Assembly: GCA_944322345.1 (NCBI GenBank)
Contig: CALUOO010000007.1
Span: 1-57,197, forward strand
DNA length: 57,197 bases
DNA from: an uncultured Bacteroides sp.
GTDB taxonomy: Bacteria; Bacteroidota; Bacteroidia; Bacteroidales; Bacteroidaceae
Reading direction: 5' to 3'
Below the pieces are notes generated by a model, which was given only the letters and a program-made list of their open reading frames with translations, had not been told where the DNA came from and ran no database searches. The position numbers were made by a program, and so were the translations under genes. The stretch's first letter is position 1; each line of letters begins with the position of its first letter. Of this stretch, positions 17,243 through 26,125 are shown one piece after another.

Positions 17243-17250
17243 TAACTTTG
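17243..17250 (+). promoter_or_regulatory. Promoter of the GHL10-TonB receptor pair
   Basis: TAACTTTG is an exact -7 match 28 bp before the GHL10 start codon. No clear -33 TTTG is seen. Confidence 0.5.
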
Positions 17251-17278
17251 CCGAGCTTTAAGACAAAAAATAAAAAGT

Positions 17279-18730
17279 ATGCGCCGACTTACCTCCGTTC
17301 TTTTACTTTTGTTGTTTTTTCTCACCATTGCTGCACAGCCAAAGCATGAAGTACGTGCCGCATGGATTACAACTGCATACGGACTAGACTGGCCACATAC
17401 CCGTGCGACTGATCCACAAAGTATACGCAAACAAAAGCAGGAATTGACTGAGATACTGGATAGGCTAAAAATTGCCAACTTCAACACAGTTCTGTTTCAG
17501 GCACGTACAAGGGGAGATGTGTTCTATCCATCGGCTATTGAGCCATTCAGCTCTCTACTTACGGGGAAAACCGGAGGGAATCCGGGATACGACCCGCTTG
17601 CTTTCGTCATAGAAGAATGCCACAAGCGAGGGATGGAGTGTCATGCATGGATGGTAGCCATACCATTGGGCAATAAATCACAAGTAAACTCCCTAGGCAA
17701 TCGTTCTGTGGTACGACAAAAGAAAGACCTCTGTGTGGCATATAAGAACGAATACTTCCTGAATCCGGGACATCCGGGGACAAAAGTCTATCTGATGAAG
17801 CTCGTACAGGAGATTGTAAGCAATTACGACATAGACGGCATCCACCTCGACTACCTGCGTTATCCGGAAAATGCCACGACCTTCCCCGACCGGAATGACT
17901 ATCGGCGGCGCAACGAAGGACGCAGCCTTGAACAGTGGAGAAGAGACAACCTTTCGGAAATTGTACGCTATATATACAAGGGCGTCAAGGCCATGAAACC
18001 ATGGGTGAAAGTGAGTACATGCCCTGTAGGCAAGTTTCGCGACACCACACGCTATTCGTCGAAAGGATGGAATGCCTTCTACACCGTCTGTCAGGATCCG
18101 CAAGGATGGCTGAACGAAGGTATCATGGACCAGATTTATCCCATGATGTATTTTCAGGGAAACAACTTCTACCCGTTTGCACTCGACTGGCAAGAGCAGA
18201 GCAACGGCCGGCACATTATTCCCGGATTGGGGATCTATTTCCTTGACCCGAAGGAAGGGAACTGGAAACTGGAAGAGATAGAACGGCAACTCTACTTTAT
18301 CCGAAAGCACCAGATGGCAGGCGAAGGATTCTTCCGTACCCAGCATCTGATGGACAACACACAGGGCATCTATGATGCACTGACCGACCATTTCTACACC
18401 TACCCTGCCCTGCAACCGCCCATGCCGTGGCTAGACAGCACACCACCTTCGGCTCCTACGGACGGTACGGTCCGGCAGACAGAAGACGGATATACGGAGC
18501 TGACATGGCAGCCTGCCACAGACAACGACACTCAGAACCCACCGACATACGTCATCTACGCATCAGACACCCGTCCCGTAGATACCGGGCAGGCACAGAA
18601 TATAGTGGCGGTGGGAATCAGAGGGACAAGCTACCTGTATGCTCCTCTGCTGCCATGGGAGAAAAAGAAATATTTTGCCGTAACAGCCGTCGACCGTTAC
18701 GGGAACGAAAGCGAAGCCATACAATTATAA
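17279..18730 (+). CDS. GHL10-type glycoside hydrolase-like lipoprotein/secreted protein
   Basis: The 483-residue protein has a signal peptide (MRRLTSVLLLLLFFLTIAAQ). A GHL10 (DUF187-type) TIM barrel follows, with motifs EVRAAWITT, NTVLFQARTRGD, CHKRGMECHAWM, DGIHLDYLRYP and DQIYPMMYFQG. The last 85 residues form a fibronectin type III-like module. Related proteins are thought to cleave glycans, possibly peptidoglycan; activity is largely uncharacterised. It lies 30 bp upstream of a TonB-dependent receptor and probably shares its transcript. A paralogue lies at 31394-32902. Codon use changes from AT-rich to GC-rich within the gene, near 17750. Confidence 0.85.
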   Translation: MRRLTSVLLLLLFFLTIAAQPKHEVRAAWITTAYGLDWPHTRATDPQSIRKQKQELTEILDRLKIANFNTVLFQARTRGDVFYPSAIEPFSSLLTGKTGGNPGYDPLAFVIEECHKRGMECHAWMVAIPLGNKSQVNSLGNRSVVRQKKDLCVAYKNEYFLNPGHPGTKVYLMKLVQEIVSNYDIDGIHLDYLRYPENATTFPDRNDYRRRNEGRSLEQWRRDNLSEIVRYIYKGVKAMKPWVKVSTCPVGKFRDTTRYSSKGWNAFYTVCQDPQGWLNEGIMDQIYPMMYFQGNNFYPFALDWQEQSNGRHIIPGLGIYFLDPKEGNWKLEEIERQLYFIRKHQMAGEGFFRTQHLMDNTQGIYDALTDHFYTYPALQPPMPWLDSTPPSAPTDGTVRQTEDGYTELTWQPATDNDTQNPPTYVIYASDTRPVDTGQAQNIVAVGIRGTSYLYAPLLPWEKKKYFAVTAVDRYGNESEAIQL

Positions 18731-18760
18731 CCGGAATCAGTAATTCAAACAACAATATCA

Positions 18761-20647
18761 ATGACAAGACGAACCAATCTGCTGGCACTTGCCTGCATGC
18801 TTACCGCAGGACTCTGCGCCCACGAACAGGGAGACAGCCTGAGAAACGAGAAGAAATACCGCCTCGACGAAGTGGTAGTCACCGGGACGCGCAACGAGAC
18901 AGACATCCGTCATCTGCCGATGACCATCTCCGTAGTAGACCGGGAGAAACTTGAACAGACCTACCGCCCCAACATCCTGCCCACGCTGAACGAACTGGTG
19001 CCGGGACTATTCTCCACCTCACGAAGCACAATGGGCTACGGAGTATCCACAGGAGCTGCCGGAGGAATGACACTGCGCGGCATCGGCGGAAGCCCCACTG
19101 CGGGACTGCTGGTGCTGATCGACGGACATCCGCAATACATGGGCATCATGGGACATCCCATTGCCGATGCCTATCAGACCATGCTTGCCGAACGGGTGGA
19201 GGTGCTACGCAACCCGGCATCCGTACTCTACGGATCGAATGCCATGGGAGGAGTCATCAACATCGTCACACGAAAGGTAGAGGAAGACGGACAACGGTCG
19301 GACATACAGATGAGCGGAGGTTCGTATGGCACATTCCAGTCCGAGATCACCAGCCGCGGACGACAGGGACGGTTTACCAACATCATCTCCGGATCGTACA
19401 ACCGCTCGGACGGACACCGCAGCGACATGGGATTCGAGCAGTATGCCGGATATGCCAAAGTGGGCTTGGAGCTCAGCGACAACTGGCGGCTGTGGGGCGA
19501 CGCCAACATCACCCGCTTCTACGCCTCCAACCCCGGGACAGTCAGCTCGCCGCTGCTGGACAATGACTCGCGCATCGACCGCGGAATGGCATCTGCCGCA
19601 CTGGAGAACCACTACCGCCGCACGTCGGGAGCCCTGAGCTTCTTCTACAACTGGGGACAACACCGCATCAACGACGGATATGCACCCGGCAGCACTCCGC
19701 AGGAGGCCATCTTCCACTCGAAAGACCGCATGATGGGCATCTCGTGGTATCAGAGTGCCACGCTCTTCGAGGGCAACCGTCTGACGGTGGGCATCGACTA
19801 CCAGCACTTCGGCGGAGAGACATGGGACAAGGTGATAGAGACCGGCGAAGAGATTCCCGACCTCGACAAGTCGATGGACGAAGTGGCGGGATACATCGAC
19901 CTGCGTCAGGACATCCGCCCGTGGCTGACGCTCAATGCCGGGCTGCGCGTAGACCACCACTCACACACGGGCACCGAGCTGGTTCCGCAAGGCGGACTCG
20001 CCTTCCGCCTGCCCCGACAGTCGGAACTGCGCGCCATGGTGAGCAAAGGATTCCGCAACCCCACCATCCGCGAGCTCTACTTCCTGCCGCCCAAGAACGA
20101 CGCACTGGAGGCCGAACGGCTGGTAAGCTACGAACTCTCGTTTGCCCAACGCCTTCTTGCCGACCGGCTCAACTACTCCGTCAGCCTGTTCTACATCAAC
20201 GGCGACAACATCATCACCACCGTCCCCGTGGACGGACGCCCGCGCTTCATGAACACCGGCGAGATAGAGAACTGGGGAGCAGAAGCACAAGTCTCCTACC
20301 GCCTCTCTGCCCGTTGGAGCTTCAATGCCAACTACAGCTGGCTGCACATGGAACAGCCCGTCATCTCGTCGCCCGAGCACAAGCTCTACGCCGGAGCCGA
20401 CTACCGCCACGGACGCTGGACGCTATCGACCGGCATACAGTTTGTGGACAACCTCTACACCACCGTAGGCAAGGATGCCCAGACGGAGACCTTCACCCTG
20501 TGGAACATGCAGGCGGGATACCGCTTCAACCGCTTCATCCACCTCTTTGCCAAAGGAGAGAACCTGCTGGCACAACGCTACGAGACGATGGCCGGATACC
20601 CCATGCCGCGCGCCACGTTCATGGGAGGCATCAGGCTGAGCCTGTAA
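18761..20647 (+). CDS. TonB-dependent outer-membrane receptor
   Basis: The 628-residue protein has a signal peptide ending near AGLCA. A plug domain follows (YRLDEVVVTGTRNETDIRHLP as the TonB-box region, LIDGHPQYMG, VEVLRNPASVLYGSNAMGGVINIVT), and then a 22-strand barrel ending in GIRLSL. It lacks the SusC N-terminal carboxypeptidase-regulatory domain, and no SusD is adjacent. It is therefore more like siderophore, heme or cobalamin receptors than a glycan SusC. It sits in a transcription unit with the GHL10 gene. Strong GC-rich codon use contrasts with most of the window. Confidence 0.93.
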   Translation: MTRRTNLLALACMLTAGLCAHEQGDSLRNEKKYRLDEVVVTGTRNETDIRHLPMTISVVDREKLEQTYRPNILPTLNELVPGLFSTSRSTMGYGVSTGAAGGMTLRGIGGSPTAGLLVLIDGHPQYMGIMGHPIADAYQTMLAERVEVLRNPASVLYGSNAMGGVINIVTRKVEEDGQRSDIQMSGGSYGTFQSEITSRGRQGRFTNIISGSYNRSDGHRSDMGFEQYAGYAKVGLELSDNWRLWGDANITRFYASNPGTVSSPLLDNDSRIDRGMASAALENHYRRTSGALSFFYNWGQHRINDGYAPGSTPQEAIFHSKDRMMGISWYQSATLFEGNRLTVGIDYQHFGGETWDKVIETGEEIPDLDKSMDEVAGYIDLRQDIRPWLTLNAGLRVDHHSHTGTELVPQGGLAFRLPRQSELRAMVSKGFRNPTIRELYFLPPKNDALEAERLVSYELSFAQRLLADRLNYSVSLFYINGDNIITTVPVDGRPRFMNTGEIENWGAEAQVSYRLSARWSFNANYSWLHMEQPVISSPEHKLYAGADYRHGRWTLSTGIQFVDNLYTTVGKDAQTETFTLWNMQAGYRFNRFIHLFAKGENLLAQRYETMAGYPMPRATFMGGIRLSL

Positions 20648-20672
20648 CGGATACCACCTCTCACCCATACAG

Positions 20673-20713
20673 ACAAAGGGCTGCACCCTCTCGATAAGGA
20701 TGCAGCCCTTTGT
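20673..20713. terminator. Bidirectional terminator between TonB receptor and DUF6261-like gene
   Basis: ACAAAGGGCTGCA (20673-20685) is perfectly inverted at 20701-20713. It lies between two convergent genes. T-runs are short on both sides. Confidence 0.75.
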
Positions 20714-20743
20714 CATACTCTACGCTTCCGACAGAAGCACGGA

Positions 20744-21556
20744 TCAGACAATCGGATCGGGCGACTCGCCATCATCATCTCCGCCCGGGATGATGGGGTC
20801 GGGAGATTCGCCGCCACCGTCACCGCCCGAAGGGACTCCCGAAGCGCTGGATCCCGAGCCTGCTATATCAGCATATACCCCCACCGTACCGTTCACATCG
20901 TCGATAAAGGTATTGATCTCCTCCGTCGGCTGGACAATGGCATACGCATTCACCATCTGTACAATCTGCTCGTAGAGGCTGTTTGCCTGCCCCGTCACGT
21001 CGTCCGACTTCATATCACCCAGCTCCTGCTGCTTGTTCATCTCTTTCCCCTTACTCTCCAGCGCCTCGGCGAAAGCCTCGTTTGCCTCGCGCAGAGCTTC
21101 CACTTCGGCATCCAGCCCGAGCGCAGTCACGGCAGCTGTATTGGCTTCGGCCGACAACACCTCCAGCATTCCCTTTACTTCTGCCGTCTCCTTGCTATAT
21201 TCGTGCTGACCGATGCCGCGATAGGTAGTAAGCTGCGGATACAGCAGCCTTGCGGCATTCCGCTTCTCGCTCACCGGCGAAGTCCGATAAGCATTGACCA
21301 CGCTATTGATAACCCCCACAGCATTGTCGCGCACCTTGTCGGTGTCGGCAAGATTGGCAGTTGCAATGAACGAACGTTGGCGGTTGACTATGGAAGAGAG
21401 TGTATCCAATGCCTTTTTATAAGCAGGTTCCAGCGTCTCAATGTGAAGTTTGGCAGGCGTAGCCTTCTGGATGTACTTGTAAATCGTGTCGTGGAATAAT
21501 TTGCAAGAGCCGATAGTCATCTTGCTCATTGCGAATGTACGAATCTGTTTTACCAT
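20744..21556 (-). CDS. DUF6261-like protein with Gly/Asp-rich tail ending GESPDPIV
   Basis: The 270-residue protein has no signal peptide or membrane segment. Residues 1-210 are predicted mostly helical (for example LHIETLEPAYKKALDTL and EVEALREANEAFAEAL), resembling the Bacteroidetes DUF6261 family; this assignment is from memory. The last 40 residues are a low-complexity linker (GSGSSASGVPSGGDGGGESPDPI...GGDDDGESPDPIV) with two copies of ESPDPI. The terminal GESPDPIV is identical to the end of the HU-family protein at 54638-55117, although the rest of the two proteins is unrelated and the codons differ. Repeat array C lies 68 bp upstream, probably in the leader RNA. Function unknown; a role with nucleoid proteins is inferred. 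Confidence 0.75.
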   Translation of the reverse strand: MVKQIRTFAMSKMTIGSCKLFHDTIYKYIQKATPAKLHIETLEPAYKKALDTLSSIVNRQRSFIATANLADTDKVRDNAVGVINSVVNAYRTSPVSEKRNAARLLYPQLTTYRGIGQHEYSKETAEVKGMLEVLSAEANTAAVTALGLDAEVEALREANEAFAEALESKGKEMNKQQELGDMKSDDVTGQANSLYEQIVQMVNAYAIVQPTEEINTFIDDVNGTVGVYADIAGSGSSASGVPSGGDGGGESPDPIIPGGDDDGESPDPIV

Positions 21557-21623
21557 GATGAAAAAATTTAAGAACGTTAATACTGACAGTTAATTATAGC
21601 CCTATTTCTGATTGTTTTCCCAG

Positions 21624-21806
21624 CCCAACCGGTCGGGCGAGTCACCCAAGGGCTCCGGAAGCGTGCCCAACCGGTCAGACAAGCCGCCGGAGAGCTACGG
21701 AGACATCCCCAACCGGTCGGGCAAGCCACCCAAGGGCTCCGGAAGTGTGCCCAACCGGTCAGGCAAACCGCCGGAGAGCTACGGAGGCATCCCCAACCGG
21801 TCGGGC
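21624..21806. repeat. 42-bp (2 x 21) tandem array (array C)
   Basis: Four full units of 42 bp (21624-21665, 21666-21707, 21708-21749, 21750-21791) and a 15-bp partial unit each begin CCCAACCGGTC. Units 1 and 3, and 2 and 4, are near-identical, so the higher-order period is 84 bp. Each 42-bp unit divides into two 21-bp halves with related starts (CCCAACCGG, CCCAAGGG or CCGGAGAG). Because 21 is a multiple of 3, several frames stay open by chance. It lies upstream of the DUF6261-like gene (minus) and purL (plus). A near-consensus minus-strand promoter (TTATTTTG, 21857-21864) would place the array inside the DUF6261-like leader. Confidence 0.93.
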
Positions 21807-21960
21807 TGCTTCGACGGTAAAGATAATAAAATAAACCGGAATGTCGGCAGAATCTCCAAAATAAAAAGAATAAAAGACAAAATTCCACCAGTTTCCAACC
21901 ATCACCATTCCGTGAGGAATGACACAGACGGACATATGTGCCGAAAAGCCCCCGAAACGT

Positions 21961-21991
21961 TTTGCGTTGCAGCCAATTTACACTATCTTTG
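21961..21991 (+). promoter_or_regulatory. purL promoter
   Basis: TTTG (21961-21964) and TATCTTTG (21984-21991) are exactly 19 bp apart, a textbook Bacteroides promoter, 43 bp before the purL ATG. Confidence 0.8.
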
Positions 21992-22034
21992 CCCGCAGTA
22001 AACGAAACATATCAATCAATATAGCGATAAACTT

Positions 22035-25000
22035 ATGATTTCTTTCTACAGAACTCCTCAGAAAAGCGTGATAGCCGTAGAATCGGCAAACGCCATCGCA
22101 CAGGCAGACAGCGAAAAGCTCTGCTGGCTTTTTGGAGAAGCCAAACCCGAAAGTGAAGACCAACTGACCGGCTGCTTCGTCGGTCCCCGCAAGGAGATGA
22201 TCACCCCGTGGAGCACCAATGCCGTAGAAATCACCCAGAACATGGGCATCGAAGGCATCCTCCGCATCGAAGAGTACTTCCCCGTGAAGGACGAGAACGC
22301 CGACTACGACCCCATGCTGCAACGCATGTACAAGGGACTCGACCAACAGGTGTTCACCACCAACCGTCAGCCCGAACCCATCGTCTACATCGACGACCTC
22401 GAGGCATACAACGAACAGGAGGGACTGGCACTGTCGAAAGAAGAGATGGATTATCTGAAAAAGGTAGAAGCCGACCTCGGACGCAAGCTGACAGACTCTG
22501 AAGTATTCGGCTTCGCACAGATCAACTCCGAACACTGCCGCCACAAAATCTTCGGCGGAACATTCATCATCGACGGCGTAGAACAGGAATCCTCCCTCTT
22601 CCAGATGATCAAGAAGACCACACAGGAGAATCCCAACAAAATCATATCCGCCTACAAGGACAACGTGGCCTTCGCCGAAGGACCAGTCATCGAGCAGTTC
22701 GCTCCCGCCGACCACTCCAAACCCGACTATTTCCAGATAAAAGACATAAAGAGCGTCATCTCGCTGAAGGCCGAGACACACAACTTCCCCACCACCGTAG
22801 AACCCTTCAACGGAGCCTCAACCGGAACCGGAGGCGAAATCCGCGACCGTATGGGCGGTGGAAAAGGCTCGTGGCCGATTGCCGGTACAGCCGTCTACAT
22901 GACCTCTTATCCCCGCACCGACGAAGGCCGCACGTGGGAAGAACTGCTGCCCGTACGCAAGTGGCTCTACCAGACTCCGGAACAGATACTCATCAAGGCA
23001 TCCAACGGAGCCAGCGACTTCGGTAACAAGTTCGGACAGCCGCTTATCTGCGGTTCGGTGCTGACATTCGAACATCAGGAAGCCAAAGACGAACCACTCT
23101 ACGGCTACGACAAGGTAATCATGCTTGCCGGCGGTGTAGGCTACGGCACACAGCGCGACTGCCTCAAGGGCACCCCCGAAGCAGGCAACAAGGTGGTAGT
23201 GATGGGTGGCGACAACTACCGCATCGGACTGGGTGGAGGCTCAGTATCCTCCGTCGACACAGGCCGATACAGCAGCGGCATCGAGCTGAACGCCGTCCAG
23301 CGTGCCAACGCCGAGATGCAGAAGCGTGCCTACAACGTGGTACGTGCCCTCTGCGAAGAAGAGACCAACCCGGTAGTATCCATCCACGACCACGGATCGG
23401 CCGGTCACGTCAACTGTCTGTCGGAACTTGTAGAAGAGTGTGGCGGACTGATTGACATGAGCAAACTCCCCATCGGCGACAAGACACTCTCGGCCAAGGA
23501 AATCATCGCCAACGAGAGTCAGGAACGCATGGGATTGCTCATCAAGGAAGAAGCCATCGAACACGTACGCAAGATTGCCGAACGCGAACGCGCTCCGATG
23601 TACGTGGTAGGTGAAACCACCGGCGACCACCGCTTCGCCTTCCAGCAGGCAGACGGTGTACGTCCGTTCGACCTTGCCGTCGACCAGATGTTCGGCTCTT
23701 CACCCAAGACATACATGGTAGACAAGACCGTAGAACACCACTACTCAATGCCCCAATACGAACTGTCGAAGCTGCACGAATACCTGACCAACGTGCTTCA
23801 GCTGGAGGCTGTAGCCTGCAAGGACTGGCTGACCAACAAGGTAGACCGCTCCGTAACAGGAAAGATTGCACGCCAGCAGTGTCAGGGCGAGCTCCAATTG
23901 CCGTTGAGCGACTGCGGTGTGGTAGCTCTCGACTATCGCGGCGAAAAAGGTATCGCCACTTCACTGGGACACGCTCCACAAGCTGCACTTGCCGATCCGG
24001 CTGCCGGCTCCGTGCTCTCTGTCAGCGAAGCACTGACCAACCTTGTATGGGCTCCGCTTGCCGACGGACTGGACAGCGTATCACTCTCAGCCAACTGGAT
24101 GTGGCCATGCCGTTCGCAGGAAGGAGAGGATGCCCGCCTCTATACAGCCGTTAAGGCTCTGAGTGACTTCTGCTGTGCACTGCAGATCAACGTTCCTACC
24201 GGAAAAGACTCGCTGTCTATGACACAGAAATATCCGAACGGCGAGAAGGTTATCTCTCCGGGAACAGTCATCGTTTCTGCTGGCGGCGAAGTATCCGACG
24301 TAAAGAAAGTGGTATCACCCGTACTGGTCAACAACGAAAAGACAACGCTTTATCATATCGATTTCAGCTTCGACCAGTTGAAACTGGGAGGCTCGGCCTT
24401 TGCCCAGTCGCTTGGCAAGGTGGGAAGCGAAGTTCCTACAGTGCAGGATCCGGAATATTTCCGCGATGCATTCCTTGCCATACAGACACTTGTCAACAAA
24501 GGACTGATTCTTGCCGGACACGACATCTCTGCCGGAGGACTTATCACCACACTGCTTGAGATGTGCTTCTCTAACGTGGAAGGTGGTCTGGAAATCAATC
24601 TCGACAAGATGAAGGAGAAAGACCTCATCAAGATTCTGTTTGCCGAGAATCCGGGTGTAGTAATCCAAGTCAGCGACAAGCACAAAGAAGAGGTGAAGAA
24701 GATATTGGAAGATGCAGGTGTAGGCTACATCAAGCTGGGTAAACCTACCGACGAGCGCCACATCCTCGTAACGAAGGACGACGCAACCTACCAGTTCGGC
24801 ATCGACTACATGCGCGATGTATGGTACTCTACCTCCTACCTGCTCGACCGCCGTCAGTCTATGAACGGTTGTGCCAAGAAGCGTTTCGAGAATTACAAGA
24901 TGCAGCCGGTTGAGTTTGCCTTCATGCCCGAATTCAAAGGCAAGTTCTCACAATACGGCATTACTCCCGACCGACGTACACCAAGCGGCGTGCGTGCTGC

Positions 25001-25745
25001 CATCATCCGCGAGAAAGGAACAAACGGCGAGCGCGAAATGGCATACTCACTCTATCTTGCCGGCTTCGATGTGAAAGACGTCACTATGACCGACCTTATC
25101 AGTGGACGTGAGACACTGGAAGACGTAAACATGATTGTCTTCTGTGGAGGTTTCTCCAACTCCGACGTATTGGGATCGGCTAAAGGATGGGCAGGTGCCT
25201 TCCTGTTCAACCCAAAAGCCAAAGAAGCATTGGATAAATACTATGCACGTCAAGATACCCTGTCACTCGGAGTCTGCAACGGTTGCCAGCTGATGATGGA
25301 ACTCGATCTGATCAATCCGGAATATAAGAAAAAGGGCAAGATGCTGCACAACGACTCACACAAGTTCGAATCACGGTTCTTAGGAGTAACCATTCCTACC
25401 AACCGTAGCGTGATGTTCGGTTCGCTGAGCGGCAGCAAGCTGGGTATTTGGGTTGCCCACGGCGAAGGAAAGTTCTCATTGCCTTACGAAGAAGACAAAT
25501 ACAACATCGTTGCCAAGTACAGCTATGATGAGTATCCGGGCAATCCGAACGGCTCTGATTATTCTACCGCAGCAGTTGCCAGTGCAGACGGTCGTCACTT
25601 GGCCATCATGCCTCACCTCGAACGTGCCATCTTCCCATGGCAGAACGGCTGCTATCCTGCCGACCGTGTCAATAGTGATCAGGTGACTCCATGGATCGAA
25701 GCCTTTGTCAATGCACGCAAATGGATTGAAGAAAAGACCAAATAA
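22035..25745 (+). CDS. purL: Phosphoribosylformylglycinamidine synthase, single-chain form
   Basis: This is the fourth step of purine synthesis: FGAR + glutamine + ATP gives FGAM. The 1236-residue length fits the large single-chain type, which carries the PurS-like, synthetase and PurQ-like glutaminase domains in one protein. Synthetase motifs seen include INSEHCRHKIFGG, LKAETHNFPT and GGGEIRDRMGGGKG-like glycine loops. The C-terminal glutaminase has FCGGFSNSD and the nucleophile C1081 in SLGVCNGCQLMM. It has its own promoter and a terminator at 25788-25821. It is monocistronic and GC-rich in codon use. Confidence 0.97.
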   Translation: MISFYRTPQKSVIAVESANAIAQADSEKLCWLFGEAKPESEDQLTGCFVGPRKEMITPWSTNAVEITQNMGIEGILRIEEYFPVKDENADYDPMLQRMYKGLDQQVFTTNRQPEPIVYIDDLEAYNEQEGLALSKEEMDYLKKVEADLGRKLTDSEVFGFAQINSEHCRHKIFGGTFIIDGVEQESSLFQMIKKTTQENPNKIISAYKDNVAFAEGPVIEQFAPADHSKPDYFQIKDIKSVISLKAETHNFPTTVEPFNGASTGTGGEIRDRMGGGKGSWPIAGTAVYMTSYPRTDEGRTWEELLPVRKWLYQTPEQILIKASNGASDFGNKFGQPLICGSVLTFEHQEAKDEPLYGYDKVIMLAGGVGYGTQRDCLKGTPEAGNKVVVMGGDNYRIGLGGGSVSSVDTGRYSSGIELNAVQRANAEMQKRAYNVVRALCEEETNPVVSIHDHGSAGHVNCLSELVEECGGLIDMSKLPIGDKTLSAKEIIANESQERMGLLIKEEAIEHVRKIAERERAPMYVVGETTGDHRFAFQQADGVRPFDLAVDQMFGSSPKTYMVDKTVEHHYSMPQYELSKLHEYLTNVLQLEAVACKDWLTNKVDRSVTGKIARQQCQGELQLPLSDCGVVALDYRGEKGIATSLGHAPQAALADPAAGSVLSVSEALTNLVWAPLADGLDSVSLSANWMWPCRSQEGEDARLYTAVKALSDFCCALQINVPTGKDSLSMTQKYPNGEKVISPGTVIVSAGGEVSDVKKVVSPVLVNNEKTTLYHIDFSFDQLKLGGSAFAQSLGKVGSEVPTVQDPEYFRDAFLAIQTLVNKGLILAGHDISAGGLITTLLEMCFSNVEGGLEINLDKMKEKDLIKILFAENPGVVIQVSDKHKEEVKKILEDAGVGYIKLGKPTDERHILVTKDDATYQFGIDYMRDVWYSTSYLLDRRQSMNGCAKKRFENYKMQPVEFAFMPEFKGKFSQYGITPDRRTPSGVRAAIIREKGTNGEREMAYSLYLAGFDVKDVTMTDLISGRETLEDVNMIVFCGGFSNSDVLGSAKGWAGAFLFNPKAKEALDKYYARQDTLSLGVCNGCQLMMELDLINPEYKKKGKMLHNDSHKFESRFLGVTIPTNRSVMFGSLSGSKLGIWVAHGEGKFSLPYEEDKYNIVAKYSYDEYPGNPNGSDYSTAAVASADGRHLAIMPHLERAIFPWQNGCYPADRVNSDQVTPWIEAFVNARKWIEEKTK

Positions 25746-25787
25746 GTATTTTCATTGATACTTTTCTCAAATACAAAGTAAATTCTT

Positions 25788-25821
25788 CCCTCGAGGTCAA
25801 ACGACTTCGGGGGATTTTTTT
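25788..25821 (+). terminator. purL terminator
   Basis: CCCTCGAGGTC pairs with GACTTCGGGGG through G-U wobbles around a 4-nt loop, followed by a run of seven T. Confidence 0.75.
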
Positions 25822-25855
25822 ACTACTCCTCCCACTGAGAAATATCCCTCTACTT

Positions 25856-25950
25856 TCCAGTCTGTCAGCTAACCTTTCCCAACAGATTGGATAACCTTTG
25901 CCAATACGAGCCGTAACCTTTCCCAACATGTCAGCTAACCTTTCCCAACA
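25856..25950. repeat. 22-bp tandem array, same family as array A (array B)
   Basis: Four 22-bp units (25856-25877, 25878-25899, 25900-25921, 25922-25943) each end TAACCTTT, and a partial fifth follows. They are the reverse complement of array A units and show the same two subtypes (GGATAACCTTT and CAGCTAACCTTT). The array lies between the purL terminator and the promoter of the next gene, so it is probably not transcribed with either. In both arrays the flanking genes are co-directional and the repeat has the same orientation relative to them. Confidence 0.9.
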
Positions 25951-26042
25951 AAAGCACTCCTTTATTGTAAGCAAAGCGATGCTTTATATCAAGAAAAACA
26001 ATGTATTGCAGCTATTCTACCCTAAGAAAATATTTTATTTCT

Positions 26043-26072
26043 TTTGTTTTATCAAAATACTTTCTAATTTTG
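26043..26072 (+). promoter_or_regulatory. Promoter of the hybrid two-component regulator
   Basis: TTTG (26043-26046) and TAATTTTG (26065-26072) are 18 bp apart, 54 bp before the ATG at 26126. This supports starting the gene at 26126 rather than further upstream in the open frame. Confidence 0.65.
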
Positions 26073-26125
26073 TGAGTCTTTCTCTCTCAAGAAATGCGAC
26101 TACAACCTTTAAAATCATTACTTAC

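Noticed and set aside
19744-20697. Plus-strand frame of 317 codons within the TonB receptor gene
   Set aside because: Alternate frame of a GC-rich gene; its product is Arg/His/Pro-rich with no domain.
21612-22001. 129-codon frame with repeats of the type PNRSGKPP across array C
   Set aside because: The array period is a multiple of three, which keeps frames open by chance on both strands. There is no ribosome site, and the frame runs through the purL promoter.
25898-26125. Upstream extension of the HTCS frame
   Set aside because: It would start inside array B and cross a good promoter; the ATG at 26126 gives a proper signal segment.
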